DNA of 64,000 nt from Tumebacillus amylolyticus. GTDB taxonomy: Bacteria; Bacillota; Bacilli; Tumebacillales; Tumebacillaceae. Shown here in pieces: positions 1 through 9,982 of the stretch. Each line of letters begins with the position of its first letter. Positions within the stretch are counted from its first letter, which is position 1. Location: assembly GCF_016722965.1 (NCBI RefSeq), contig NZ_JAEQNB010000008.1, forward strand, positions 1 through 64,000. Reading direction: 5' to 3'. A program made the translations under genes and the position numbers. Below the pieces are notes generated by a model, which saw nothing but the letters and a program-made list of their open reading frames with translations, was not told the origin of the DNA and did not search any database.

Positions 1-2
1 CA

Positions 3-122
3 TGTCTCGTGATGATGGCGGAAAGGTCACACCTGTTCCCATCCCGAACACAGAAGTTAAGCTTTCCAGCGCCGATGGTACTTGGACCGCAGGGTCCCGG
101 GAGAGTAGGACGTCGCGAGGCA
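3..122 (+). rRNA. rrf: 5S ribosomal RNA
   Basis: The sequence has the classic Firmicute 5S core with the conserved CCCATCCCGAACACAGAAG loop. The first bases (TGTCTCG) pair with the last bases (CGAGGCA), forming helix I, so the gene appears complete at about 120 nt. It is presumably the last gene of an rrn operon whose 16S and 23S genes lie left of the window. A strong terminator follows directly. Confidence 0.95.
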
Positions 123-130
123 AACCGAAA

Positions 131-164
131 GGCTCGATTCTCAGCAGAGGATCGAGCCTTTTTT
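131..164 (+). terminator. Rho-independent terminator of the rrn operon
   Basis: An 8-bp perfect stem (GGCTCGAT / ATCGAGCC) is followed by six T residues, immediately after the 5S gene. Confidence 0.9.
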
Positions 165-178
165 CCAACAAAGGAGAG

Positions 179-1042
179 ATGACGTTGCTCGTAGCGAAAC
201 AAACTTTGTCCCAACAAGAATTGACTGAAATACGTGAATTGGTCGAGCTTTGCAATGAATTCGAAGGCATCCAGTTGAAGATGAACTGGGACAATCTCGA
301 AACTCGCAAAGGAAATCAAACCGACGACTTCCTCTACTACGAAGACGGCCGGTTGATCGGATACTTCGCTCTGTTCGCCTTCCAGTCCACCGAAGCGGAG
401 ATGATCGCAGCCGTTCATCCGGATGCACGTCGCAAGGGCATTTTCCGCCACCTGCTCGATGCAGCGCTTCAGCAGATGAGACAACGCAACATCCCGAAGC
501 TCTTGTTTGTCGTGGACAGCAAGTCTGCAAGCGCCACAGCGGTCGCAAAGCACCTCGGAGCCACGTACGCCCACTCCGAGTACCGCATGGAACTTGAGAC
601 GGTACAGGCACAACCGAAACGCCATCCAAACCTCTCGGTCCGCCGTGGGGCGGTCGAGGACGCAAACTTCATTTCCGACGTCACGGCAGATGCGTTCGGC
701 TACCCGAAACGCCCGCCGCATGACGCGGAGTACTTTGCTCATCCCACCCGTCGAATTTACATCTTCGAGGCAGACGGGGAGCGCGTCGGGACTCTTTTCA
801 CCATTCTCTTCTCAAACGACAGCCGGTCGGCCATCTACGGCTTCTGCATCCAGAAATCTGCGCAAGGAAAAGGCTACGGACGTCAAGTGCTCTCCGAAGT
901 CGTGCAGGAACTCCTCGCAGACGGTTTCCAATCTGTTGAACTCGAAGTCGCTTGCGAAAACAAGCGTGCCCTCGGCCTCTACCAATCTGTCGGCTTCGAA
1001 GAGATTGGCGCTATCGACTACTATGCCTTGCCCGTGCTCTAA
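179..1042 (+). CDS. Tandem-domain GNAT N-acetyltransferase
   Basis: The protein of about 287 residues contains two GCN5-related acetyltransferase units. The N-terminal unit (about residues 30-135) carries VHPDARRKGIFRHLL and is followed by an AVAKHLGA stretch. The C-terminal unit (about 145-285) carries the acetyl-CoA loop QGKGYG and the ENKRALGLYQSVGFEE helix. Substrate cannot be read from the sequence; it is presumably cytoplasmic. Two starts compete: ATG at 179 lies only 2 nt from the AAAGGAG site, while an in-frame TTG at 185 has ideal 8-nt spacing, so the true start may be two codons later. No promoter is obvious between it and the rrn terminator. Confidence 0.85.
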   Translation: MTLLVAKQTLSQQELTEIRELVELCNEFEGIQLKMNWDNLETRKGNQTDDFLYYEDGRLIGYFALFAFQSTEAEMIAAVHPDARRKGIFRHLLDAALQQMRQRNIPKLLFVVDSKSASATAVAKHLGATYAHSEYRMELETVQAQPKRHPNLSVRRGAVEDANFISDVTADAFGYPKRPPHDAEYFAHPTRRIYIFEADGERVGTLFTILFSNDSRSAIYGFCIQKSAQGKGYGRQVLSEVVQELLADGFQSVELEVACENKRALGLYQSVGFEEIGAIDYYALPVL

Positions 1043-1052
1043 ACCCATACGG

Positions 1053-1087
1053 AAAAGCCTCCTTCCCACCGGAACGGAGGCTTTTTT
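1053..1087. terminator. Bidirectional terminator between convergent genes
   Basis: A 10-bp perfect stem (AAAAGCCTCC / GGAGGCTTTT) is flanked by A- and T-runs. It can end both the GNAT gene from the left and the membrane-protein operon from the right. Confidence 0.85.
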
Positions 1088-1101
1088 TCAAAACGAGGCT
1101 C

Positions 1102-1647
1102 TCATAAAACGGCGATCCACACCGTCAACACCAACCCGTGAAACACCGTCATCAAAATCGTATTGGCCCGACTCCGCCGGATCGATTTCTTGGAGCGAAC
1201 GTTGACGTTCCAAGCCCGGATCGCCCCCAGCAACCCGCAGAGCACCGTCACCAAAAACACATGTGCCACCTGCAACGTCGCCATCGTACCCAAGAGCACG
1301 AGCAGCAAAAAACACCCCGCCGGCAACTGCCGAGACGCTCCCGCCCATCGCTTGGAACGCCCCGTTGCGGACTCCTTGCGAACAGAGCCACGCCCACGCT
1401 CGCGTCCTTCTGCCAAGGCACTCCACCGACTCTGCACCCACCACGCCAAGCACAGCAGCGAATGCAAGATCACCGCCCATCCGATCAGCGGCTCCCACGA
1501 GCGCGTCCAAGACAGATACACTTCCAGCAACCAGCCGCCCACCGACGGCAACGCCGCCAGCCAGACGGCCCACACACTCATCCGCCAAAACCCCCACGGC
1601 GTGCGGCGGACACGATTCATTCCATGAGATCCAGATCCATCAGACAT
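1102..1647 (-). CDS. Putative integral membrane protein, last gene of the yaaC operon
   Basis: The 181-residue product has about four hydrophobic segments: around residues 20-40, 50-70, and two in the C-terminal half. A basic hydrophilic stretch with many Arg/Lys/Ser lies between the halves. I do not recognise the family. The ATG overlaps the stop of the upstream gene by 8 nt and is preceded by GGGAGGG, which indicates translational coupling. Longer upstream extensions of the frame give an unnatural Cys/Arg-rich sequence and were dropped. Function is unknown; operon position suggests it acts with the prenyl-synthase-like protein upstream. Confidence 0.7.
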   Translation of the reverse strand: MSDGSGSHGMNRVRRTPWGFWRMSVWAVWLAALPSVGGWLLEVYLSWTRSWEPLIGWAVILHSLLCLAWWVQSRWSALAEGRERGRGSVRKESATGRSKRWAGASRQLPAGCFLLLVLLGTMATLQVAHVFLVTVLCGLLGAIRAWNVNVRSKKSIRRSRANTILMTVFHGLVLTVWIAVL

Positions 1648-2353
1648 CGAGGAATTCCCTCCCTTTGCCCAACATGAAGGCATCCGGCACCGCCAGAAGC
1701 AGGGACTTCGCCTCACTCTCCGGCAGTGCGGACAGACACGACACAGCCTTTTTTCGGTAAAAAACGGCCGATCCCGCCTCCGACGCGACGGCCATCCCCA
1801 CACAATAACCATACTCGATCAACGCTTCCCGTATCTCTTCCTCACATCGACCCAGCATCGCTCCCACCTTGCAACAGACGCCCGCAAAGCGACCCCATTT
1901 GCGATACGCCTGTTCCAACTCCGCATGCTCCGAATCCTTCACATGCTCGCCCCAGTCGAGATCGCGCCCCGGCAGGCGGTCGGACTTCAAACGGCAGGCT
2001 TCATCCAGAATCTCACGCGCCACATCCGTTGGCAGTTCTGTCGCCATGCGCAGACCTTTGGCATAGAGGAAATCTGCCACCCGAAACTGCTCCAATGGAC
2101 GGACTCCCATGCCGGCCAAGCTCGTCTCTTCCTGTAAGCACAGAGACAGTTCGAGAAGCTCCAACGCAGCGGAGGCACAGCCGAGCTTTTTTTTCTCGAC
2201 GGAACCTGCCGCTTCGCCGGACAGTCGGACCAAGAGCCCGGAGCGCAGACCCGCGCGTTCCCGGACGGCTTCGACCAATGTCTTGGTGACGTTTGGGGCT
2301 TCGACCAGCGCCGCGGAGATCTCCCGCCACAGCACGTGTTCACGTGTCGCCAT
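1640..2353 (-). CDS. Isoprenoid-synthase-fold protein lacking the Asp-rich motifs
   Basis: The 237-residue helical protein has the layout of a trans-prenyl diphosphate synthase. ALELLELSLCLQEET sits where the first aspartate-rich motif belongs, VADFLYAKGLRMA resembles the usual GDFLLARA helix, and GAMLGRCEEEIREALIEYG resembles the GALLAG...LR.YG helix. Neither DDxxD motif is present, so catalysis of chain elongation is unlikely. The start was set by GGGAGGGAG about 5 nt before ATG. It follows yaaC by 29 nt and overlaps the membrane gene. It may be a regulatory or binding subunit, or an inactivated paralogue. Assignment is by pattern only. Confidence 0.6.
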   Translation of the reverse strand: MATREHVLWREISAALVEAPNVTKTLVEAVRERAGLRSGLLVRLSGEAAGSVEKKKLGCASAALELLELSLCLQEETSLAGMGVRPLEQFRVADFLYAKGLRMATELPTDVAREILDEACRLKSDRLPGRDLDWGEHVKDSEHAELEQAYRKWGRFAGVCCKVGAMLGRCEEEIREALIEYGYCVGMAVASEAGSAVFYRKKAVSCLSALPESEAKSLLLAVPDAFMLGKGREFLDV

Positions 2354-2382
2354 CGATCTCCCTCCCGTTTGCGATGCCTGTC

Positions 2383-3402
2383 TCACGGCGTGTAAAAAAT
2401 CGTCTGTTCCTGATTCAACTCATCCAAGATCAGATTCGGAAACTTGCGCATCGACACGTTCAAAAACTCATTGATCAAAAACGTATCGTGCGACGAAAAC
2501 GTCAAGATCATCTCGCCCCAACGCTCCGTCTCATACCGGCAGAGCATCCCCAGCACGAACATGATCATGAAATGCACCGAAATCTCCGGTAGCACCAAGT
2601 CGCTCTCATGCGGAAAGCGCAGATGCGGCCGCCCCGAGAAGTCATGCAACAACAAGCGATGGTGCAAAGGGTCGCCGTCGACCTCGATTCGCAAAAGCCC
2701 CGTTTCACCGGGCTCCTCCCCGTAGGAAAAACGCGACCGCTCCTCCCCGTGTCGATTCAAGATCTCCAACAGCTCGTCGCGTGTCTTCTGAGCAGAGGCA
2801 ACGAACGCGCGGGGAACGTGCCAGTGCGGTTTTTCCGAAGCGGTTTGGTAGTTGAGCGGGCAGACTTGCGCAGACCCGTACAGGCGCTCGTAGGCGTGCA
2901 TGAGCTCGGGGATGACGCTGAGCAATTCCTTCATGCGAAACGGTTGCAGCGGCTGAAACTCCGGGCCTCCGAGCGTGTTGTGCAACGTCTGGAAAATGCC
3001 GTCCTTCTGCACGCGGACTTCATCATCCGCAAACGAATAGCCGTCGCGCTTGAGCTTGCGGGTGGAGAGTCCGTGCTTCAAGACGGAGGTCGTCGAGGGA
3101 TAATCCGGGATGCGCGAGGTGATCAGCGCTTTGGCGAGCGCCATCATGCCGTAATAGAGCAGCAGCGGTTTGGTCAAAATATCACAGGCTTCAGCGGCGC
3201 GGTAGTATTCCCGTGCTTGCTTGATGGAAAAAATAAACTTGGGCGTCGCTTGGTACACCCACTTCGGCACCGACTCCACACCCTGCGCTTCGTATTGGCG
3301 GCGCAGATAGTCGCTTGTCGTCTGCTCGTTTTCGTAATAGACAAACGTATCCCAGAGCTTGCGATACGGTTGTTCCGACGGAATGCGAACTTGCGGTTGC
3401 AT
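2383..3402 (-). CDS. yaaC: YaaC family protein
   Basis: This 339-residue cytosolic protein resembles the YaaC family in length and sequence style: a Trp/Tyr-rich N-terminus, a YYRAAE...LLLYYGMMALAKA helix and a KHGL motif. In Bacillus yaaC sits beside guaB, as here, but transcribed divergently from it. The molecular function of the family is not established. The ATG is preceded by GAGGGG. It heads a three-gene leftward operon with the prenyl-synthase-like and membrane-protein genes. Confidence 0.85.
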   Translation of the reverse strand: MQPQVRIPSEQPYRKLWDTFVYYENEQTTSDYLRRQYEAQGVESVPKWVYQATPKFIFSIKQAREYYRAAEACDILTKPLLLYYGMMALAKALITSRIPDYPSTTSVLKHGLSTRKLKRDGYSFADDEVRVQKDGIFQTLHNTLGGPEFQPLQPFRMKELLSVIPELMHAYERLYGSAQVCPLNYQTASEKPHWHVPRAFVASAQKTRDELLEILNRHGEERSRFSYGEEPGETGLLRIEVDGDPLHHRLLLHDFSGRPHLRFPHESDLVLPEISVHFMIMFVLGMLCRYETERWGEMILTFSSHDTFLINEFLNVSMRKFPNLILDELNQEQTIFYTP

Positions 3403-3432
3403 CGAGCTTCACACCCCTCTTTCACAACGTGC

Positions 3433-3461
3433 TTGACCTCACTAGAGCCTATTGCTAAACT
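3433..3461 (+). promoter_or_regulatory. Predicted sigma-A promoter of guaB
   Basis: TTGACC and TAAACT are separated by 17 nt, about 60 nt upstream of the guaB start. It lies in the divergent yaaC-guaB intergenic region, so it may overlap leftward promoter elements. Confidence 0.6.
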
Positions 3462-3501
3462 AGTCACTAATATCCACGGTCAAGGGACAATCTATACGTA
3501 A

Positions 3502-4989
<1,488 letters not shown>

Positions 4990-4995
4990 GCAAAA

Positions 4996-5030
4996 AAAGA
5001 CCGACCCCACCCCGGGTCCGGTCTTTTTTT
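4996..5030. terminator. Bidirectional terminator downstream of guaB
   Basis: A GACCG... / ...CGGTC hairpin with a CCCGGG core is flanked by an A-run and a T-run. It serves guaB and the convergent deacetylase operon. Confidence 0.8.
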
Positions 5031-6310
5031 CACAAATACCTCGCAAAAAGCTCCTGCCTCGACAGCACCACCTGCTGGGGAACGAGGGCGTCCGTCCTGA
5101 TCTTCATCCGCTCTCGTCCTTGGGGATGCAGGACCCTGAGGAGCACGCGCAGATACCACTTTGTCGCCAAGGCGAACAACCCCCGGGACATCGAGATCTT
5201 GCGAAAACCCAAGGGTCCGATCCCGCGGTTGATCAGCGAAATTCCGTACAAGGCCTTCACCGCTTCATGATCCGGATGGTTGAGATGAGAGGCCACCACA
5301 CGCAACGCTCTTCTCATTTCCTTCAATAATAATTTCGCCAACTGCATCTCGGAATTCGCTTGCCCGTGCAGAGCGAGCAACTGCTCGTTGTTCAAATGAA
5401 TCTCCATCAACTGATCGCCTCGCTGAATCACGGTGCCATCGTCTAATTCAATAGCTTCCCGACCCTTGTACCGGCACAACCGCACGAACAGCAGATCTCG
5501 ATCCGACCGCAATGTCTGCACGTGGAACAACCGCTGGAACAGATGCTCCCAGCCAAGCCAAACCCGCGTGACCCAAGGGAGTTTGCCCGACCTCGACCCC
5601 TGATCCACCCCCGTCTCCCTCTCAAGCTCCTCCGCTCGCACCCAATCCATACCGGAAGCCGCCGTCTCGCGCAACAACTTCTCCAAAGCCTCCACCATCA
5701 CCAGCGGAGCCCCATGCTCGGCTCCCACCGTCTCATCCGAATCATGCAACACAAGCACCGCCCCCGCACGCAGAGATTTTTGCAACCGCCGGGAAAGTCG
5801 TGCGACACTCTGCTTGCGCCAATCGCCGACCATCCCCGACCACAGCACAATCCGAAATTCCCGCAGCACCACGAAATCCAGCAAATTCAACAATCCCCAC
5901 GGCGGCCGCAAGAGCGTGGGTCGAACCCCCGTCAATCTCTCCACAACCTCCGCCGTCCGCTGTGCCTCGCGCCGAACTTTCCAAGGAGACATCAACCAAT
6001 GCGGGCGATGCCGATACCCATGCACCCCAATCCCATGCCCCTCTCGATGCATGCGCCGAATCAACTCCGGATGGAGCTCCGCCTGCGACCCCATGACAAA
6101 AAACGTCGCTCTCACCCCGTGCTTCTGCAACACATCCAGCACGAGCGGGGTATAGATCGGGTGTGGCCCGTCGTCAAACGTCAAGGCCGTGGAAGTGCTG
6201 CCCCGCACCGAACGCATGACGCCGATCCCCGCCACACGACTCAGGAAAAAGGGAAGCAAACTGTAGAGAATCACCAAGGTGAGCACAGCTTCCAGAACCC
6301 AAAGCCCCAT
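5030..6310 (-). CDS. NodB-type polysaccharide deacetylase with YkoP-like C-terminal domain
   Basis: One N-terminal membrane helix (about residues 1-25) is followed by a NodB domain. Visible motifs are TFDDGPHP (catalytic Asp and metal Asp), HGYRHRPH (metal His pair) and RPPWG. A second domain of about 200 residues after residue 220 resembles the YkoP domain found behind such deacetylases. The catalytic domain probably faces outside and removes N-acetyl groups from a surface glycan or glycolipid. A GTG lies three codons upstream, but AAAGGA is better spaced for this ATG. It is the last gene of a four-gene operon with two glycosyltransferases and an MFS carrier. Confidence 0.85.
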   Translation of the reverse strand: MGLWVLEAVLTLVILYSLLPFFLSRVAGIGVMRSVRGSTSTALTFDDGPHPIYTPLVLDVLQKHGVRATFFVMGSQAELHPELIRRMHREGHGIGVHGYRHRPHWLMSPWKVRREAQRTAEVVERLTGVRPTLLRPPWGLLNLLDFVVLREFRIVLWSGMVGDWRKQSVARLSRRLQKSLRAGAVLVLHDSDETVGAEHGAPLVMVEALEKLLRETAASGMDWVRAEELERETGVDQGSRSGKLPWVTRVWLGWEHLFQRLFHVQTLRSDRDLLFVRLCRYKGREAIELDDGTVIQRGDQLMEIHLNNEQLLALHGQANSEMQLAKLLLKEMRRALRVVASHLNHPDHEAVKALYGISLINRGIGPLGFRKISMSRGLFALATKWYLRVLLRVLHPQGRERMKIRTDALVPQQVVLSRQELFARYL

Positions 6311-6328
6311 TGCATCCACTTCCTTTTT

Positions 6329-7519
6329 CTACGAGACTGATTTCGCCCTTGTCAGCAACGCCTGCAGAGGATAGACTCCGTAAAAAATCGCAATCGCCCC
6401 CATCACGACCGCGCTCATCCAAAGCGTCGCCCTTGCGGACAGCAAATCCCCGATCCAACCGCCCAGAATCGGCCCGAGCATCACCCCGATGCCCTCCACA
6501 CTGGAGAAAACGGCCCATGAGACGGAGAGCTGCTGTTCGGAGACTTGCGAGGCCAGCAACGCATTCCAAGCCGGAAGCACCGCCGAGTAGGAAAGCCCGA
6601 GCACCACCGCCCACAGGCATCCGGCGAGCAAGGAACGACTTCCACCCAAGCAGGACAACGCCACGGCAAACACCGCAAATCCGCCGACGAGGAACCATTT
6701 TTGCCCGAAGTGATCCGACAAGCGACCCATCGGAATCAACCCGAGAATCGCACAAACTCCGCCGAACAACAGCAGCAGAGAGTATTGCGAGTACGTAAGC
6801 CCCATCAACTTTGTCACAAACGAAGGCAAGACGGGCACCAGCATCCCCGCCGCAAGCGTTTGCAGAATCATGCCGGGGAGCAGGGGGCCGATTTTTTTCA
6901 AACGATCTCCCATGTCGCGCAGTTGCTCCCGAAGCGGCGCCGAGAGAGCTTGGTGCCGCTCCTGCTTCGGCAAGATCAGCGAGAGCACCAAAGACAGCCC
7001 CGCCAAGCCGAGCAACAGCCAAAACGCCTGCTGCGCAAAGCGATCGAGCAAAAAATTCGTCAAAAAAAGACCGCCCCCCATGCCGCCCATCCACGCCGTA
7101 TAGATCGCGCCCATCTGCGTTCCGCGCCGGTCTTCTTGCAAGTACGACACACAGACCAACCAAACCGGAGAGAGCCCGACCCCGTACAGAGTCGATGCGA
7201 CGACCAACCACCACGAACTCGAAAAAACCTGCAAGGACAGCAAACTCAACAACCCAAGCGCCAACCCCGCAGGCAGAATCAACCGAAACGAAAAACGATC
7301 CAGTAAATACCCGCTCGCGATCTTCAAAATCGTGTCGGCGGCATAATGAGCGGTCACCGCGACGCCGACCATCGAGACGGAAAAACCGAGCTTCGTCACA
7401 CCGTACGCCGGCAAATAACTCATGAGAAACGCCGCCCGCACGAACTCCACAAGCAAGAGCATCAACAGCATTCGCAGCATGGATTTAGGGATGTGCAGGA
7501 AGTGCTTGGTGGAGGACAC
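6329..7519 (-). CDS. MFS transporter, possible glycolipid flippase
   Basis: The 396-residue protein has about 12 hydrophobic helices and MFS features: DRFSFRLILPAG after TM2 and GRLSDHFGQKW between TM6 and TM7 halves. In Staphylococcus a UgtP/YpfP glycosyltransferase is paired with the MFS flippase LtaA. The same pairing here suggests export of the glycolipid made by the upstream enzymes, though drug efflux cannot be excluded. The GTG start overlaps the upstream gene by 35 nt. An internal ATG at 7480 has no ribosome site. Confidence 0.8.
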   Translation of the reverse strand: MSSTKHFLHIPKSMLRMLLMLLLVEFVRAAFLMSYLPAYGVTKLGFSVSMVGVAVTAHYAADTILKIASGYLLDRFSFRLILPAGLALGLLSLLSLQVFSSSWWLVVASTLYGVGLSPVWLVCVSYLQEDRRGTQMGAIYTAWMGGMGGGLFLTNFLLDRFAQQAFWLLLGLAGLSLVLSLILPKQERHQALSAPLREQLRDMGDRLKKIGPLLPGMILQTLAAGMLVPVLPSFVTKLMGLTYSQYSLLLLFGGVCAILGLIPMGRLSDHFGQKWFLVGGFAVFAVALSCLGGSRSLLAGCLWAVVLGLSYSAVLPAWNALLASQVSEQQLSVSWAVFSSVEGIGVMLGPILGGWIGDLLSARATLWMSAVVMGAIAIFYGVYPLQALLTRAKSVS

Positions 7520-8660
7520 GGGAGGTCATCCCTTCTTTCCATGAAGTTTTCATATCGGCGACGACTCGTTCGGCCGAGTTTTGCTGACCGAGGGGTGTGT
7601 GGTTTGTTTGCACGAGCGAGGAGAGCAGCTCGTCTTTTTGTAAAAGGTGTTTGATCTCGGCGAGGTCTTCTCGTGTTCGAACAACGCGGGCGGCTCCCTT
7701 GGCTTCGAGATAGCGCGCGTTTTCCAACTCCTGACCGGGCACGGGGGAGAGGATCAAGATCGGAAGCTGAAGGCTCAGCGCTTCGGCCAGTGTGATGCCG
7801 CCCGCTTTCGTGACGAGCAGGTCGGCCGTTTTCATCAACTCTTCGATGTGAGGGAGATAGCCGAAGATGTGAACGTCTGCGAGAGGTGCCGTTTTCAAAA
7901 GCAAGTCCGATCGCATCGCTTCGTTGTTCCCGCAGGCGACGAGAACTTCCCAGTCTTGCTCGGCAAACGATTGGATGATCTCCAACCAGTTCCACGAAAC
8001 GCCGTAGCCGCCGGCGGAGAGCAGAACTTTTCGTTTCTGAGGCGTGAGTTGGTAGCGGCGTGCCAACTCGTGTTTTTCCTCCAGGAGGTCTTGAGCTCGT
8101 TGGAATCCCTGACGAATCGGGATTCCGCTGACGACCACTTGGTGCGGGAGAACCCCTTTTTGAAAAAGTTGCTCCGCCAAGTCATCCGTCGCCACGTAGT
8201 ATTTGTCGATCTCCGGATGAATCCAACGGTTGTGCAACACAAAGTCGGTCAGCACGGCAAACGTCGGAATTCGCTGTCCCGTCTGCCGCCTGAATTCAGG
8301 CATGGCGAGCATCGGGAACGTGTTGATGACGAGATCGGGCTGGACAGCCTCGATCGACTTTTTTAACGTAGGAAGGCCGAAGGAATTGAAGTGGCGCGAC
8401 ATCAAGCGGTCGTGCGACATGTCTTTCGTGCGGTAGTAGGTCCAGCCGTACAGCGTGGGGAACAGGGTGAACGATTTGCGGTACAGAAACTTCGACGCGG
8501 CGTCCACCCACGGATGGGATTCGCGAAACAAGTCCAGGAGAACGACGCGGGCCGCGCCGTTTTTTTCAAACGCTTGTTGCAACGCTTCTGCGACTTGGAT
8601 GTGACCGGCTCCGTAGCGGGCATAGAGGATGAGGACGACAGGGTCTCGCCGTGGTTGCAT
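7485..8660 (-). CDS. GT28/MGDG-synthase-type glycosyltransferase (second copy)
   Basis: The 391-residue GT-B enzyme has the MGDG synthase/UgtP layout. The N-terminal glycine loop is YARYGAGH with the acceptor-side region behind it, and the C-terminal nucleotide-sugar site is TKAGGITLAEAL followed by PVPGQELENARYL. It should transfer a sugar from a UDP-sugar to diacylglycerol or a related lipid at the inner membrane face. The start is set by AAAGGAG about 7 nt upstream. It is a paralogue of the preceding gene in the operon and is coupled to the MFS gene. Confidence 0.85.
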   Translation of the reverse strand: MQPRRDPVVLILYARYGAGHIQVAEALQQAFEKNGAARVVLLDLFRESHPWVDAASKFLYRKSFTLFPTLYGWTYYRTKDMSHDRLMSRHFNSFGLPTLKKSIEAVQPDLVINTFPMLAMPEFRRQTGQRIPTFAVLTDFVLHNRWIHPEIDKYYVATDDLAEQLFQKGVLPHQVVVSGIPIRQGFQRAQDLLEEKHELARRYQLTPQKRKVLLSAGGYGVSWNWLEIIQSFAEQDWEVLVACGNNEAMRSDLLLKTAPLADVHIFGYLPHIEELMKTADLLVTKAGGITLAEALSLQLPILILSPVPGQELENARYLEAKGAARVVRTREDLAEIKHLLQKDELLSSLVQTNHTPLGQQNSAERVVADMKTSWKEGMTSRVLHQALPAHP

Positions 8661-8679
8661 ACGATGGCTCCTTTCTTCT

Positions 8680-9819
8680 CTATTGGTAGAGGGGCATGCG
8701 GGCGAAATACGGTTCCAGCAGCGCCGTCGCATCCCGTGCGGAGTGCTTGCGTCCCTCTCGTTTGGCGCACGTTTTCATGCGCGCCAACTCGGCGTCGTTC
8801 GAAAGCAGGGTGTGGAGCTTCTCCCAGAGCATCGCTTTGGACGTGGCGGCAAGCGCTACGCCCGACTCGACCAGATACCGCAGATTGTCTTCCTCTTGGC
8901 CGGGGATCGGTTTGTAGAGGAGCATCGGAAGTTGGAGCGCCATCGCTTCGGCGGTCGTCACGCCGCCGGGTTTGGTCAGCACGAGATCGGCCATCGCCAT
9001 CCATTCGTGCATGTTGTCCACGAATCCCAAGACTTTGACGTGGTCGCGGCGATGGGCGAAGGCTCGCTCGACGTGGGCCTTCGCTTTTTCATTGTGGCCA
9101 CAAATGATGACGAGTTGCACGGGAGCGGGCAGGCTCTCCAGCAGGGCAGGGTCGAAAATTTCCTCTCCGAACAGGCCGAAGCCCCCGCCGAGGATGAGGA
9201 CGGTCGGCGTGGTCGGACTCAAGCCGTGGAGCATGCGGAGATGGTGTTTGGAGTAGTTTTTTTCAAAAGCGGGGCGCAGCGGAATGCCGGTGACTTGGAT
9301 GGCAGACGCGGGGATGCCGCACTGGACCAAGCCTTCCAAGACCCGCTCGGAGCCGACAAGGTAGAGGTCGGTTTCCGGATGAATCCACGCTTGGTGGAAC
9401 GTATGGTCGGTGATCAAGGTGACGAGCGGGACTTGTGTGACGAGCTGTTTGCGCAGGTGGGACATGGCAGCCGATGCAAAGGGAAAGGTCGAAACGACGA
9501 GGCAGGGCTGTTCCTCCTGCAACAAGTGCTCCAACCGTTTGAGTCCGAAGTTGGTGAGTTCGCTTAGAAAATGGGAGGAAAGAGTCGGCCCGTACGTTTT
9601 TCGATACAGAAAGCCGTACAGCGAAGGCAACTTTTTGACCGCCTGCAAAAAAACGGTGCGCCCGATTAGATGCAGGCGCGGGTGCAGACATTCCATCACG
9701 TTGACGACACGGCAGACGAGATCGGGATGATCGGCCTCAAGGACTTGGTGAATCGCTTCAGCGACCTGTTGATGGCCTTCGCCGAAATCACTGGTCAGAA
9801 TCAACACGGAAGTTGTCAT
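8680..9819 (-). CDS. GT28/MGDG-synthase-type glycosyltransferase (first copy)
   Basis: The 379-residue product is the first gene of the envelope operon. It has the lipid glycosyltransferase pattern: TSDFGEGH near the N-terminus, ITDHTFHQAWIHPETD in the middle, LGGGFGLFG at the start of the C-terminal domain, and TKPGGVTTAEAM plus PIPGQEEDNLRYL at the UDP-sugar site. GGAGGAG stands 6 nt before the ATG. Two consecutive enzymes of this family could add two sugars in sequence or act on different acceptors; this is inferred from the arrangement. Confidence 0.85.
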   Translation of the reverse strand: MTTSVLILTSDFGEGHQQVAEAIHQVLEADHPDLVCRVVNVMECLHPRLHLIGRTVFLQAVKKLPSLYGFLYRKTYGPTLSSHFLSELTNFGLKRLEHLLQEEQPCLVVSTFPFASAAMSHLRKQLVTQVPLVTLITDHTFHQAWIHPETDLYLVGSERVLEGLVQCGIPASAIQVTGIPLRPAFEKNYSKHHLRMLHGLSPTTPTVLILGGGFGLFGEEIFDPALLESLPAPVQLVIICGHNEKAKAHVERAFAHRRDHVKVLGFVDNMHEWMAMADLVLTKPGGVTTAEAMALQLPMLLYKPIPGQEEDNLRYLVESGVALAATSKAMLWEKLHTLLSNDAELARMKTCAKREGRKHSARDATALLEPYFARMPLYQ

Positions 9820-9982
9820 CGTTTTCTCCTCCTCTTCCAGTAACATGTGATCCAACAAGGCATTCTATCGAGGAAAGATGAATTTCGCGAAAAAACTTCT
9901 TTGCTTATTTTATTTGTCGGGGAGATCAAGTATTCGAAGGAGTTGATCATACTGGAGAGGAGGGAAGGAGGTTTTTGGGGAG

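Noticed and set aside
507-1205. 232-codon rightward frame overlapping the GNAT gene
   Set aside because: Out-of-frame shadow, Ser/Arg/Thr-rich, continuing through a terminator.
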